DNA of 64,000 nt. Source: Alteromonas sp. M12 (GTDB lineage: Bacteria; Pseudomonadota; Gammaproteobacteria; Enterobacterales; Alteromonadaceae). The notes below the pieces were generated by a model, which had not been told where the DNA came from, ran no database searches, and saw only the letters and a program-made list of their open reading frames with translations. The translations under genes and the position numbers were made by a program. Positions 8,795 to 17,297 of this stretch are shown one piece after another. Numbering within the stretch: position 1 is the stretch's first letter; every line of letters begins with the position of its first letter. The DNA lies in NCBI RefSeq assembly GCF_037478005.1, contig NZ_CP144164.1, positions 1,922,001 through 1,986,000 on the forward strand, written 5' to 3'.

Positions 8795-9460
8795 TGTTGT
8801 TTGCCTAGACCAAGTAATTAGCTCCACTCTGTTTCTGCAATTAGTTTTTCTAAAAATACTATAAATGTGAGTTTTCACTGTATTGACGCTTATGTGAAGT
8901 TGGTCAGCTATTTCTTGGTTTTGAGCACCTTGGCTTATGTATTTGACAATAGTTTGTTCGCGTTTGGTTAATGACTGCTGCCAGAATCCTGTTTGACTTC
9001 TATCGACTATTTCATTGGAAAAATTGGCATCATTTAACATTTCGTTAATTAACAATTCTAGCGCATTTCTGCGAAACCATTTCCTGTCTTGTTTAATGGT
9101 GTTAATGCCTTTTATGACATTTTCTAATTTGTCGTCAGCGTAAAATATACCGGTGACCCCTTGCTTGATGGCAGCAATTTCGAAGTCCAAATTATTCGTT
9201 GAATTAAAGAAAATAATTTTGATTAGGTTTTTATATTTTAGAACCGGAACTTGCTGAATTGAACTTTTGTTAATTGACTTACAATCAACAAATATAACGT
9301 CGAAGGACGCAATATAATCAGATTTGGGGCAAAAGCTACCAACCTGCAAGTCAAAACCACATGCATCAACGAGGTCTAAAAAATGGTTTAATTTACAATG
9401 CCGTTTTTTGCTAATATCGTCTTTTTGTGGAGAAATTACAAACGCTCTATTTCCTTGCAT
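8780..9460 (-). CDS. csgD: LuxR-family regulator, CsgD-like
   Basis: DNA-binding regulator, probably the local activator of the curli operon. The ATG at 9460 is chosen because AAGGA lies nine bases before it; the longer frame opens with a TTG at 9604 and adds 48 unsupported residues. From 9460 the protein has 226 residues, close to E. coli CsgD (216). The C-terminal 65 residues are a clear LuxR helix-turn-helix: LTKREQTIVKYISQG, NQEIADQLHIS, VNTVKTHIYSIFRKT. The N-terminal part is a divergent receiver-like domain. The name rests on domain order, size and position beside csgBAEFG, so it is an inference. Confidence 0.75.
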   Translation of the reverse strand: MQGNRAFVISPQKDDISKKRHCKLNHFLDLVDACGFDLQVGSFCPKSDYIASFDVIFVDCKSINKSSIQQVPVLKYKNLIKIIFFNSTNNLDFEIAAIKQGVTGIFYADDKLENVIKGINTIKQDRKWFRRNALELLINEMLNDANFSNEIVDRSQTGFWQQSLTKREQTIVKYISQGAQNQEIADQLHISVNTVKTHIYSIFRKTNCRNRVELITWSRQTTETAC

Positions 9461-9695
9461 AACCCAGAGTCCTTTTTGAGAGTTTACTCTCTTTTTATTA
9501 TGACACTTTACGGTAGTGTAACGATTAGAATACATACAAGGGCTCAGAAGCGCAAGAATTCTCGGTAAAAAATATATACCTGCGTTTGTTTGAATTTCGT
9601 ACAAAACGGAATTGTTAAAATAAAGTAAATTAAATTAGTTACTTAGCTACTCGTTCGCTTTCTATTCGTTTTCATTAGTAAAAAATTAGACTAAT

Positions 9696-9720
9696 TTAAG
9701 GGCTATTTACAAGCCCTTAA
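9696..9720 (-). terminator. Hairpin after the piuC-like gene
   Basis: TTAAGGGCT (9696-9704) pairs with AGCCCTTAA (9712-9720). The stop codon of the minus-strand dioxygenase gene overlaps the stem, and AT-rich sequence follows, with a T-run about 12 bases on. It probably ends the TonB receptor-piuC transcript. Confidence 0.5.
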
Positions 9721-10397
9721 ATTTGCGCATTTTGTCGAATAAGATTGTGGTAAACGTTGTGTAAACTATCTAATTCTGCACGATTGATAGTGTCATTTTG
9801 CATTAATACTTGGATGGTCCTATCTAGCTGATAAAGAGACTGGCGTAAGCTCACGTCAGCTACCATACTTTGTATCCAAGTGATTGCTGCTAGCCTTACA
9901 CCTTTCGTTACCTGCGTCACTTTATGTAAACTGCTTGAGGGATATAACACCGCATCACCAGCTTGTAATTTCACTGCTTGTTCACCGAACTCGGTTGTAA
10001 TGATTAATTCGCCACCTTCATATTCTTTGGGGTCACTTAAGAATAACGTCATCGACAAATCACTGCGCATCACTGTTTGACTGTTTGGGATCCGCATAAT
10101 GGCAGCATCAACATGAAAACCGTATTGTTGTTGCCTCTCATAACGATTAAAACAAGGCGGGAAAATATGTTGGGGAAGGGCAGCAGAAACCAATTCTGGG
10201 GTTTCGCCCATGCGCGCTAAGAGGCTATTAACCAATTGGCGCACATTTGCATCTTCGGGATCTGCTTGGGTGTTGTGTTTTACTGAACTTGCCATTCCTT
10301 TAGCTGTAGTTCCGCCGTCTTGCCATTGCAATTCATTTAGCACTTGACGGTAAACATTCACCTCACCTTGAGATAGAAGTTGTTCAATCACAACCAT
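9717..10397 (-). CDS. PKHD-type Fe(II)/2-oxoglutarate dioxygenase, PiuC-like
   Basis: Cytosolic iron-dependent dioxygenase of the PiuC/YbiX family, 226 residues, the usual family length. The metal triad is visible as H95 and D97 (GFHVDAA) and H158 (SSSLHKVTQV), with R168 as likely 2-oxoglutarate ligand. Members are regularly found beside catecholate siderophore receptors (fiu-ybiX in E. coli, piuA-piuC in Pseudomonas) and are iron-repressed; their substrate is unsettled. Here it lies 17 bp after the receptor gene on the same strand, so both are probably co-transcribed from the Fur-controlled promoter. Confidence 0.88.
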   Translation of the reverse strand: MVVIEQLLSQGEVNVYRQVLNELQWQDGGTTAKGMASSVKHNTQADPEDANVRQLVNSLLARMGETPELVSAALPQHIFPPCFNRYERQQQYGFHVDAAIMRIPNSQTVMRSDLSMTLFLSDPKEYEGGELIITTEFGEQAVKLQAGDAVLYPSSSLHKVTQVTKGVRLAAITWIQSMVADVSLRQSLYQLDRTIQVLMQNDTINRAELDSLHNVYHNLIRQNAQI

Positions 10398-10414
10398 TGT
10401 TATTTCCTTCTTAA

Positions 10415-12763
10415 TTAAAATTCGTAGGTTAAACCAGCACGAACGCTTCTGCCGTCACCAATATACATGAAAGAACCTGAGCGATATGCTGCTGTCCAGT
10501 ACTCTTCATCCAGTAGATTACCCACATTTAAACGTAACGTCAGATCTTCAGAAACGTAGTAGTTAGCAAACAAATTAACCACACTGTAGGATGGCACTAC
10601 TATTGAGTAAGCTCCTATGTCATCATCGTAGCCAGCTGCCGTGTCTGGTTGTCCACCATACATTTCACTTTTGTAGGTGTAATCTCCACCTACTACGAAA
10701 CTCTCTGTAGGCTGATAACGCAATTGCACGTAATAACTGTTATCCGCAAAGTTACTCAAAGCGCGACCAATATTCTCGTCATTAAATGATTCCAAGACTT
10801 CTGAATCCATAAATGCCGCACTAAATTGAACGCTAAGTTGCTCAGTAATCTCACCCGTTAAGCCAAACTCTATCCCTTTTACTCGGTTTTTCCCTGTATT
10901 TAACGAACCTAGACTGGAATAAGCATCGCCTACACTTTCCATTACGTCACTTTTGGTTATCTGAAAAATGGCGGCTGTAGCTAGCAATTCATCATCCATA
11001 AATTGCCATTTTGTACCCACTTCAATATTTTCAATTCGTTCAGGGTCGGATTGTTGTGCTTGATCTGGTGTGCCGCAAAGGCCACCATATCCGCAGTTGG
11101 CACCTAAATCGGATTCACCACCGTTAATATTGGTAGCAGTGCTGTATGTAGAATAAAAATTAATGTCTTCATCCAGTTGATAAACCAAACCGATATGTCC
11201 GTTAGTTAGATCATCCGAATAGGCAAATAGTTGTTCTCCGCTGCGGCTGTTTGTATCGTTACTATAGTCAAAGCTATCTTGGCGTAGACCTATAAACAGT
11301 TCCCATTGCTTATTAAGTTCAATGTTATCCATTACGTAAAACGCTGTGGTTTGTATGTCGAACACTGCATCTGAGTCACCTTCAACATAGCTACGATTCA
11401 TTAAGTTACTTACATCGCTGACCACGTTTCCATTTCCGTCCAGCGCGCAATATCCGCTGCTGACGCCATTTCGACCATTCACTAAGCAATTACCTTCGTT
11501 ACCGTAGGTAATATTATAAACACCGTTGTCCACTGACTCATCTGAATACTCAAATCCGAACACGACTTTGTGATTTACGCCTAATAATTTAGTGTTCCAA
11601 AATAGATTAAATTGACTGGCAACATAATCGACTTCTTGATTACCTTGGTGCGTACTTAAGGTAATAGTGTCTGCATTAGGCGCTTCAGGATCTGTTTCGT
11701 CTCGTGTGCTGCCGCTAGCGCCAGTCGTTAGGTAGCCATTCTCGGTTTTACCTACACGAGTGGCATTATAAATACGCCATTGGTCATTAATTTCGTAGTT
11801 TGTGAATAATGTTAGCGCGTATACTTCACTATCTAAAAAGTCTTCTGATTGAGCGTAAACTGGAATATCGGAAACTGGCTCTCTAGCCACTCTATCAAAA
11901 TAACTGCCGAGATCAGGTACGTCTTCCGCCTGCATATAATAGGCGTCTGCACTGAAAGACAATTTGTCAGTAGGCAAATAAGTCGTTGAAAGTAATAAAC
12001 CTTCGCGATTTCTCACGATACCTTCGCGGCCAGGTGCATCTTCATAAGCATCTAAACCGTTAATCCGAAACGCTAAATTCTCAGAAACAGCCATATTAGT
12101 ATCGATAGTAATTCGATGATATTCATCCGTTCCTATTGCAGCATCTACACGGCCAAAATTATATGAAGGATCTGCTTTTTTAGTAATACTATTAACCGCA
12201 CCACCTGAAGAACCGCGTCCAGCAAACGTAGCGCTGGGGCCTTTAGTGATTTCAATTTGGTCGGTAGCAAAACTTTCACGGGTAGTCATTCCAGGATCGC
12301 GTAATCCGTCAACGAATACATCACTGCGAGCTTCATGTCCACGAATTACATACCTATCCCCAAAGGCATTACCATTTTCGCCTGTACCTAAGGTAACTCC
12401 TGCTTGGGTTGACAGTATTTGTTCTAGATCAGTGCGACCGGATTCTAAAATTTGGTCTTTTGTTAATACCGTTATGGTTTGTGGGGTATCGGCGAGATCA
12501 ATGACTCTTCGTACGTCACCTGACTTTTTCACATTATAAATAGAGTGACGAACACCGTGTACTTTAATTTTTTCTAAAGATTCAGCTTCTTTTGCACATT
12601 CAACTTCACTTTTCCCTTCAATTTTACAAGTGTCAGTGTCTTCAGCATAAACGAGAGTTGAACCGAATGTTAACGCGGCCATTAGAGCACTTGATCCCAA
12701 GCGTCTTTTGTCTATTGCAGCTAATGGTTTTATCTTCGGTTTAAGTTGGGATGTGTCGCGCAT
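10415..12763 (-). CDS. TonB-dependent siderophore receptor, Fiu/PiuA-like
   Basis: Outer-membrane ferric-siderophore receptor, probably for catecholates. It has 782 residues. The N-terminus is basic and then hydrophobic (about 20-40), a signal peptide ending near VYAED. The plug domain spans about 80-200 and includes TPQTITVLTKDQILES and QIEITKGPSATFAGRG. The rest is a 22-strand barrel ending in the aromatic terminus GLTYEF that the Bam machinery recognises. The adjacent PiuC-like gene and the Fur-type box 68 bp upstream support iron uptake. The exact ligand cannot be read from the sequence. Confidence 0.92.
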   Translation of the reverse strand: MRDTSQLKPKIKPLAAIDKRRLGSSALMAALTFGSTLVYAEDTDTCKIEGKSEVECAKEAESLEKIKVHGVRHSIYNVKKSGDVRRVIDLADTPQTITVLTKDQILESGRTDLEQILSTQAGVTLGTGENGNAFGDRYVIRGHEARSDVFVDGLRDPGMTTRESFATDQIEITKGPSATFAGRGSSGGAVNSITKKADPSYNFGRVDAAIGTDEYHRITIDTNMAVSENLAFRINGLDAYEDAPGREGIVRNREGLLLSTTYLPTDKLSFSADAYYMQAEDVPDLGSYFDRVAREPVSDIPVYAQSEDFLDSEVYALTLFTNYEINDQWRIYNATRVGKTENGYLTTGASGSTRDETDPEAPNADTITLSTHQGNQEVDYVASQFNLFWNTKLLGVNHKVVFGFEYSDESVDNGVYNITYGNEGNCLVNGRNGVSSGYCALDGNGNVVSDVSNLMNRSYVEGDSDAVFDIQTTAFYVMDNIELNKQWELFIGLRQDSFDYSNDTNSRSGEQLFAYSDDLTNGHIGLVYQLDEDINFYSTYSTATNINGGESDLGANCGYGGLCGTPDQAQQSDPERIENIEVGTKWQFMDDELLATAAIFQITKSDVMESVGDAYSSLGSLNTGKNRVKGIEFGLTGEITEQLSVQFSAAFMDSEVLESFNDENIGRALSNFADNSYYVQLRYQPTESFVVGGDYTYKSEMYGGQPDTAAGYDDDIGAYSIVVPSYSVVNLFANYYVSEDLTLRLNVGNLLDEEYWTAAYRSGSFMYIGDGRSVRAGLTYEF

Positions 12764-12830
12764 TAATATTCCTTAGTTGTTTTGAGAAAATGATGTGTTT
12801 TTTTATTCTAAAACAAATAAACACGCTAAT

Positions 12831-12849
12831 GCAAATGATATCTATTATC
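12831..12849. promoter_or_regulatory. Fur box
   Basis: GCAAATGATATCTATTATC matches the 19-bp Fur consensus (GATAATGATAATCATTATC) at 14 positions, including the full right half ATTATC. It lies 68 bp upstream of the TonB receptor ATG on the minus strand, where it would cover the promoter. Confidence 0.75.
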
Positions 12850-13314
12850 GTTTAGATTTGTATGGGTTGGGGAGGAATGATAATCCATCAGCTGAAATTA
12901 GTGTTGTAGTAATCACAATAAAGTAGGGCTTTTATCAATCGAACAGAGATGTCAACGGCCAATAGTTTATAATTAATTTAGGCAACAATTCGCTGGTTTA
13001 TTTTACGGTTGGAATACCTGTATTTCCAAGTGGTTGGTCCTGCTTGATGGTTTCAACATATCGTAGAAGTTATGTTAGGATTCACATACCAAGTGATTAA
13101 ATCTGCTTTTTTCTTCAATCCCCTGGAGTTTAATGACGATGCACGGGCCTTTCCATCGGAAACTGCGAGACATGATGTCCCGCGAAGAATCGATTGCCGT
13201 TATCTAACAACCTTGGTTTCATAACACCATTTAAGTAAAGATGAAGCTGCGTAATTGGCAGTAGATTTAACATACAACCTAGCTACAAAGCTTACACATT
13301 ATAAGGCTAATTTG
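12850..13314. other. Intergenic region without a supported gene
   Basis: About 465 bp between the Fur box and the UxuB-like gene. Short open stretches occur in several frames, for example a 24-codon frame at 13133, but none has protein-like length or a recognisable match. It may hold remnants of a lost gene and the promoter of the reductase. Nothing else stands out. Confidence 0.4.
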
Positions 13315-14781
13315 ATGTCAGGATTAGATCGACAAGTATTACGTTCTTTACCCAAAGAGATTCGTCAACCAGAATATGACCTGGAAACAACTGCGCGCGG
13401 TATTGTGCATTTAGGCCCAGGAGCATTTCATCGAGCTCATCAAGCTGTTTACACTGATTTAGCTATGTCTGCGCAAGGCGGAAACTGGAAAATTGATGGG
13501 GTATCGTTACGTAGTAAAGATCTACGAGATAAGTTGAAAGATCAAGATAACCTATATTCACTGATGGTGTTGGACGACTCACCTTATGTCCAGATTATAG
13601 GGGCCTTTAATCAAATTTTTGTTTTGGGTGAGCAGCGTAAGCAAGTGATGGATGCTATGACCGATCCCAATACGCATATTATTTCGTTAACCGTTACAGA
13701 AAAAGGCTATTGCCTGAGCAATAAGGGCGAACTTGATTGGCAGAATACCGATATCAAACATGATTTGGCTAACCCCGAAGCGCCTATTTCAGCGATCGGT
13801 TTGTTAGTCGCAGCATTAAAGGTACGTTTTGCCCAACAAAATGCACAACTGACCATTATAAGTTGCGACAATGTATCTGATAATGGTGATAAGCTGGCCA
13901 AAGCGGTGATGACTTTTGCTGCAGAGGTTTCAACACCATTAGCTAACTGGATAGCGCAAAATATTTGTTTTCCCAACACTATGGTAGACAGTATTACACC
14001 TGCCACAAATGACGAACTAAGAGCAACAACCAAAGGTAAAATCGGCGTTGAGGACGCATGGCCAATACAGCGTGAGTCCTTTAGCCAATGGGTAGTTGAA
14101 GATAAGTTCAGTGGACCTCGACCAGTCTGGGACAAGGTGGGTGTGACATTTACTGACGATGTTCACAAGTACGAAAGAGCAAAGCTACGGGTATTAAACG
14201 GTACGCATTCGACTCTAGCTTACCTTGGAACTCTGTGCGGACTGGAAACCGTTTATTCGGCGATTTGTATAGCGCCAATAGAACAGTTTATTAGAAAATT
14301 ACTTTCCCAAGAGATATTACCTTCAATAGGTAACTCTGATGCTATGGATTTAGATCAGTATGCAGACGATATTATCAATCGTTATCATAATAAACATATT
14401 CGTCATCTGCTGGCACAGATAGCGTGGGATGGTTCGCAAAAACTACCTTTTCGAATTCTCAATGCAATTCGAGACAACATCAAAGAAGAAAGAAGCATAT
14501 CATTACTATGTGTTCCTATCGCAGCTTGGTGTTTATTTGTTGGAAAACGTTACAAAGAGCAACAAGAGTTAGTTGATCCAATCGCTGAGACTTTACTTGC
14601 ATTAGCACAGAAGCACGCTGACTTTCCGCTACAACTAGCCGATGCAATTATGGATTTGACCTCGGTATTTGATGATCTTACAACTAATGAGGAGTTTAGA
14701 AGCATAGTCAAACGTCACGTTTTGTCGCTGTCCTCAATTAATCAACATAACTTAAATGTTTGTTTAAGTGACTTGGCATGA
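13315..14781 (+). CDS. Mannitol dehydrogenase family reductase, UxuB-like
   Basis: NAD(P)-dependent polyol/hexuronate dehydrogenase, most like fructuronate reductase or the related YeiQ. The ATG at 13315 (MSGLDRQVLRSLPKE) is chosen because AAGG sits eight bases upstream and the length becomes 488, as in UxuB (486) and YeiQ (488); a TTG at 13255 would add 20 residues without family match. Visible motifs are the Rossmann start GIVHLGPGAFHRAHQA, the Lys-Asn-His region KLRVLNGTHSTLAYLG and C-terminal helices. No other hexuronate genes are near, so the substrate (fructuronate, mannitol or another sugar acid) is open. Confidence 0.85.
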   Translation: MSGLDRQVLRSLPKEIRQPEYDLETTARGIVHLGPGAFHRAHQAVYTDLAMSAQGGNWKIDGVSLRSKDLRDKLKDQDNLYSLMVLDDSPYVQIIGAFNQIFVLGEQRKQVMDAMTDPNTHIISLTVTEKGYCLSNKGELDWQNTDIKHDLANPEAPISAIGLLVAALKVRFAQQNAQLTIISCDNVSDNGDKLAKAVMTFAAEVSTPLANWIAQNICFPNTMVDSITPATNDELRATTKGKIGVEDAWPIQRESFSQWVVEDKFSGPRPVWDKVGVTFTDDVHKYERAKLRVLNGTHSTLAYLGTLCGLETVYSAICIAPIEQFIRKLLSQEILPSIGNSDAMDLDQYADDIINRYHNKHIRHLLAQIAWDGSQKLPFRILNAIRDNIKEERSISLLCVPIAAWCLFVGKRYKEQQELVDPIAETLLALAQKHADFPLQLADAIMDLTSVFDDLTTNEEFRSIVKRHVLSLSSINQHNLNVCLSDLA

Positions 14782-14916
14782 TGAGATTAGGTTTATGTAG
14801 TGAGATAATGGTTATTGAATAATAACCGTGCAAAATTTAAATAGCCTAGGGTTGCAGATATCTAATTTTTATCACCGATTAGAATGATGTTTAAGTAACC
14901 CATTATATTCTTTACC

Positions 14917-14945
14917 TTGCATGTCAAGGCGTACGTCCGTATACT
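14917..14945 (+). promoter_or_regulatory. Sigma-70 promoter upstream of the rimP operon
   Basis: TTGCAT (14917-14922) and TATACT (14940-14945) are separated by exactly 17 bp. Initiation would fall near 14952, about 320 bp before rimP. It probably serves both the RNA segment below and read-through into rimP-nusA-infB. Confidence 0.65.
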
Positions 14946-14951
14946 ATGCCC

Positions 14952-15209
14952 ATCTTTTGAGACGGGCTCCCTCTGAATTGGATAGTAACGTCTCGATTAG
15001 TTGGTTTAACTAGCTAAGAAACTGCAAGAAAAGACACTGATTTTTCTAAGATTACCTTATTGGTGAGTCGATTCTTGCGACCACTTATTCGACGGTCCGC
15101 ACAACTTCTGTTTAGCGTCTCGCGCTCAGTTTGTTAAGCAGTCCATTAAAGTTGGATAGTGGGTTAGGGTCCAGAAACAAAAAGCCCCGCTTGTACGGGG
15201 CTTTTTGTT
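14952..15209 (+). ncRNA. Candidate structured leader or small RNA before rimP
   Basis: This segment of about 258 nt runs from a good promoter to a very strong intrinsic terminator and has no convincing ORF. Visible helices include GAGACG (14959-14964) with CGTCTC (14989-14994), TAGTT/AACTA around 14997-15013, and GTCGA/TCGAC around 15066-15094. A second CGTCTC at 15116-15121 could compete for the same GAGACG, and TTGGATAGT occurs twice (14978, 15152). It does not match tmRNA, RNase P RNA, SRP RNA, 6S RNA or an initiator tRNA as I know them. In E. coli this place before rimP holds metY. The function is unknown. Confidence 0.4.
15176..15209 (+). terminator. Strong intrinsic terminator/attenuator before rimP
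   Basis: A 14-bp stem, AACAAAAAGCCCCG with CGGGGCTTTTTGTT, closes a 6-base loop and carries its own T-run. It ends 61 bp before the rimP start, so transcripts from the 14917 promoter must read through it to express the operon. Confidence 0.85.
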
Positions 15210-15270
15210 GTTATTATTGGTTTACTTTATCTGGGCTTTTCGCCCTTTTTTCGTATTTGGAGCTTTATTT

Positions 15271-15726
15271 TTGTCACAACTTGAACAAAAACTGACGGAC
15301 ATGTTAGTTGCACCAGTGGAAGCCATTGGCTTTGAGCTCGTGGGAATTGAATTTGTTCGTGCAGGAAAACACTCAACATTGCGTGTTTATATCGACCATC
15401 CAGATGGTATTACAGTAGATAATTGTGCTGACGTAAGTTTACAAGTTAGCGCAGTGTTAGATGTGGAAGATCCCATCACTACTGAATACAATTTGGAAGT
15501 GTCGTCTCCTGGCATGGATAGACCGCTTTTTAAAGAAGCACATTATCAGCAGTGTATTGGAGAGGTTGTGACAGTACGCTTACGTATGCCAATGAACGAT
15601 AGAAGAAACTTTAAAGGTACATTGTTGAGTGTCGACAATGGAAATTTAACGGTAGAAGTTGATGGTCAAGAATACGTTTTAGCCGTGGCAAATATCGAAA
15701 AAGGTAATTTGGTTCCAACATTTTAA
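15271..15726 (+). CDS. rimP: Ribosome maturation factor RimP
   Basis: Cytosolic factor for late 30S subunit assembly. The TTG at 15271 is taken as start because the protein then begins (M)[21 protein letters not shown], matching E. coli RimP from its first residue; GGAG lies nine bases upstream and the length is 151 (E. coli 150). A longer frame from 15205 would begin inside the terminator and add a hydrophobic stretch foreign to the family. Conserved blocks include [19 protein letters not shown] and [15 protein letters not shown]. It is first in rimP-nusA-infB-rbfA-truB. Confidence 0.95.
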   Translation: MSQLEQKLTDMLVAPVEAIGFELVGIEFVRAGKHSTLRVYIDHPDGITVDNCADVSLQVSAVLDVEDPITTEYNLEVSSPGMDRPLFKEAHYQQCIGEVVTVRLRMPMNDRRNFKGTLLSVDNGNLTVEVDGQEYVLAVANIEKGNLVPTF

Positions 15727-15775
15727 GAAAGATTCATATTAGCGCTTTCTTAGGGAAGCAATCAGTGAGGCAACG

Positions 15776-17269
15776 ATGAATAAAGAAATTTTGTTAGTGG
15801 CGGAAGCCGTTTCAAATGAAAAGCAGGTTCCCAAAGAGAAGATCTTTGAGGCATTAGAATATGCTATTGCCAGCGCTACTAAAAAGAAAAATGAAGGCGA
15901 AATTGAAGTACGAGTTAACATCGACCGTGAAACTGGTGATTTTGATACTTTTCGTCGCTGGTTAGTTATTCCTGATGATCAGGTACAAGAAAACCCGTAT
16001 GCAGAAATTACGTTCTCTGCAGCCCAAGTAGATGAACCTGAAATTCAATTGGGTGAGTTTATAGAAGACCAAATTGAGTCTATTAAATTTGACCGTATCA
16101 CTACTCAAACCGCCAAACAGGTAATCGTGCAAAAAGTACGGGAAGCCGAACGTGCACAAATGATCGCTGAATACGAAGACCGTGTGGGTGATTTGGTTAC
16201 TGGTACAGTGAAAAAAGTCAATCGCGACAATGTAATTGTCGATTTAGGTAATAACGCTGAAGGCGTTATTTATCGTGACGATATGCTACCTCGTGAAACT
16301 TTCCGTCCGGGTGACCGAGTACGTGGATTGTTATACGTAATTCGTCCTGAAGCTCGTGGAGCACAGTTGTTTATTAGCCGAACTCACCCAGATATGTTGG
16401 TTGAGTTGTTCCGTATAGAAGTACCTGAGATTGCAGAAGAGACTTTAGAAATTAAAGCTGCTGCTCGTGATCCAGGTTCACGGGCTAAAATTGCGGTGAA
16501 AACTAACGACAAACGTTTAGACCCTGTTGGTGCTTGCGTAGGAATGCGTGGATCTCGGGTTCAAGCGGTTTCTGGTGAACTTGGTGGTGAACGTGTTGAC
16601 ATCGTATTATGGGATGAAAATCCAGCTCAATTCGTAATCAACGCAATGGCACCTGCTGAAGTGGCTTCAATCGTTGTTGACGAAGATGCGGGCTCCATGG
16701 ATGTGGCTGTTGAAGCCGACAACCTAGCGCAGGCAATTGGTCGTAGCGGTCAAAACGTACGTTTAGCCAGTCAGTTAACGGGATGGACATTAAATGTCAT
16801 GACCGTTGAAGACCTGAACTCTAAGCACGAAGAAGAGAACTCAAAAGTATTAGGGGTATTTATTAATAGCCTTGATATTGATGAAGATTTCGCCGCTGTT
16901 TTAGTGGATGAAGGCTTCACAACTGTAGAAGAAATTGCGTATGTTCCTGCTAATGAATTACTAGCCATCGAAGGTTTCGATGAAGATATGGTTGAGGAAC
17001 TTCGTGGTAGAGCGAGAGCTGCACTGACTACCCAAGCATTGGCAAATGAAGAGTCATTAGAAGCTTCTGAGCCAAAAGAAGAATTGCTAAACCTCGAAGG
17101 TATGGAGCGCCATGTGGCCTACGTACTAGCAAGTCGAGGAATTACAGACCTTGAAGGTCTAGCCGAACAAGGTACTGATGAAATAAGTGATATAGAAGAA
17201 CTAGACGAAGAAAAAGCCGGACAGCTAATAATGGCTGCACGTAACATCGTTTGGTTTAGTGAAGAATAA
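15776..17269 (+). CDS. nusA: Transcription termination/antitermination factor NusA
   Basis: RNA-polymerase-bound factor that controls pausing, termination and antitermination, including on rRNA operons. The 497 residues match the usual proteobacterial length (E. coli 495). Domains in order: N-terminal polymerase-binding domain (1-125), S1 domain (about 135-200, [21 protein letters not shown]), KH1 and KH2 (about 230-345, including [11 protein letters not shown] and [13 protein letters not shown]) and two acidic C-terminal repeats (about 365-425 and 440-497). It lies 49 bp after rimP. Confidence 0.97.
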   Translation: MNKEILLVAEAVSNEKQVPKEKIFEALEYAIASATKKKNEGEIEVRVNIDRETGDFDTFRRWLVIPDDQVQENPYAEITFSAAQVDEPEIQLGEFIEDQIESIKFDRITTQTAKQVIVQKVREAERAQMIAEYEDRVGDLVTGTVKKVNRDNVIVDLGNNAEGVIYRDDMLPRETFRPGDRVRGLLYVIRPEARGAQLFISRTHPDMLVELFRIEVPEIAEETLEIKAAARDPGSRAKIAVKTNDKRLDPVGACVGMRGSRVQAVSGELGGERVDIVLWDENPAQFVINAMAPAEVASIVVDEDAGSMDVAVEADNLAQAIGRSGQNVRLASQLTGWTLNVMTVEDLNSKHEEENSKVLGVFINSLDIDEDFAAVLVDEGFTTVEEIAYVPANELLAIEGFDEDMVEELRGRARAALTTQALANEESLEASEPKEELLNLEGMERHVAYVLASRGITDLEGLAEQGTDEISDIEELDEEKAGQLIMAARNIVWFSEE

Positions 17270-17297
17270 GTAAGATCAACAAGAGGAATACAGCTAT

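Noticed and set aside
13133..13207. 24-codon ORF before the UxuB-like gene
   Set aside because: It has a partial ribosome site but is too short and without protein-like pattern; possibly a remnant.
14782..15270. Initiator tRNA (metY) or a known RNA such as tmRNA, SRP or RNase P RNA
   Set aside because: Expected by position for metY, but no cloverleaf or family-specific core sequence is visible.
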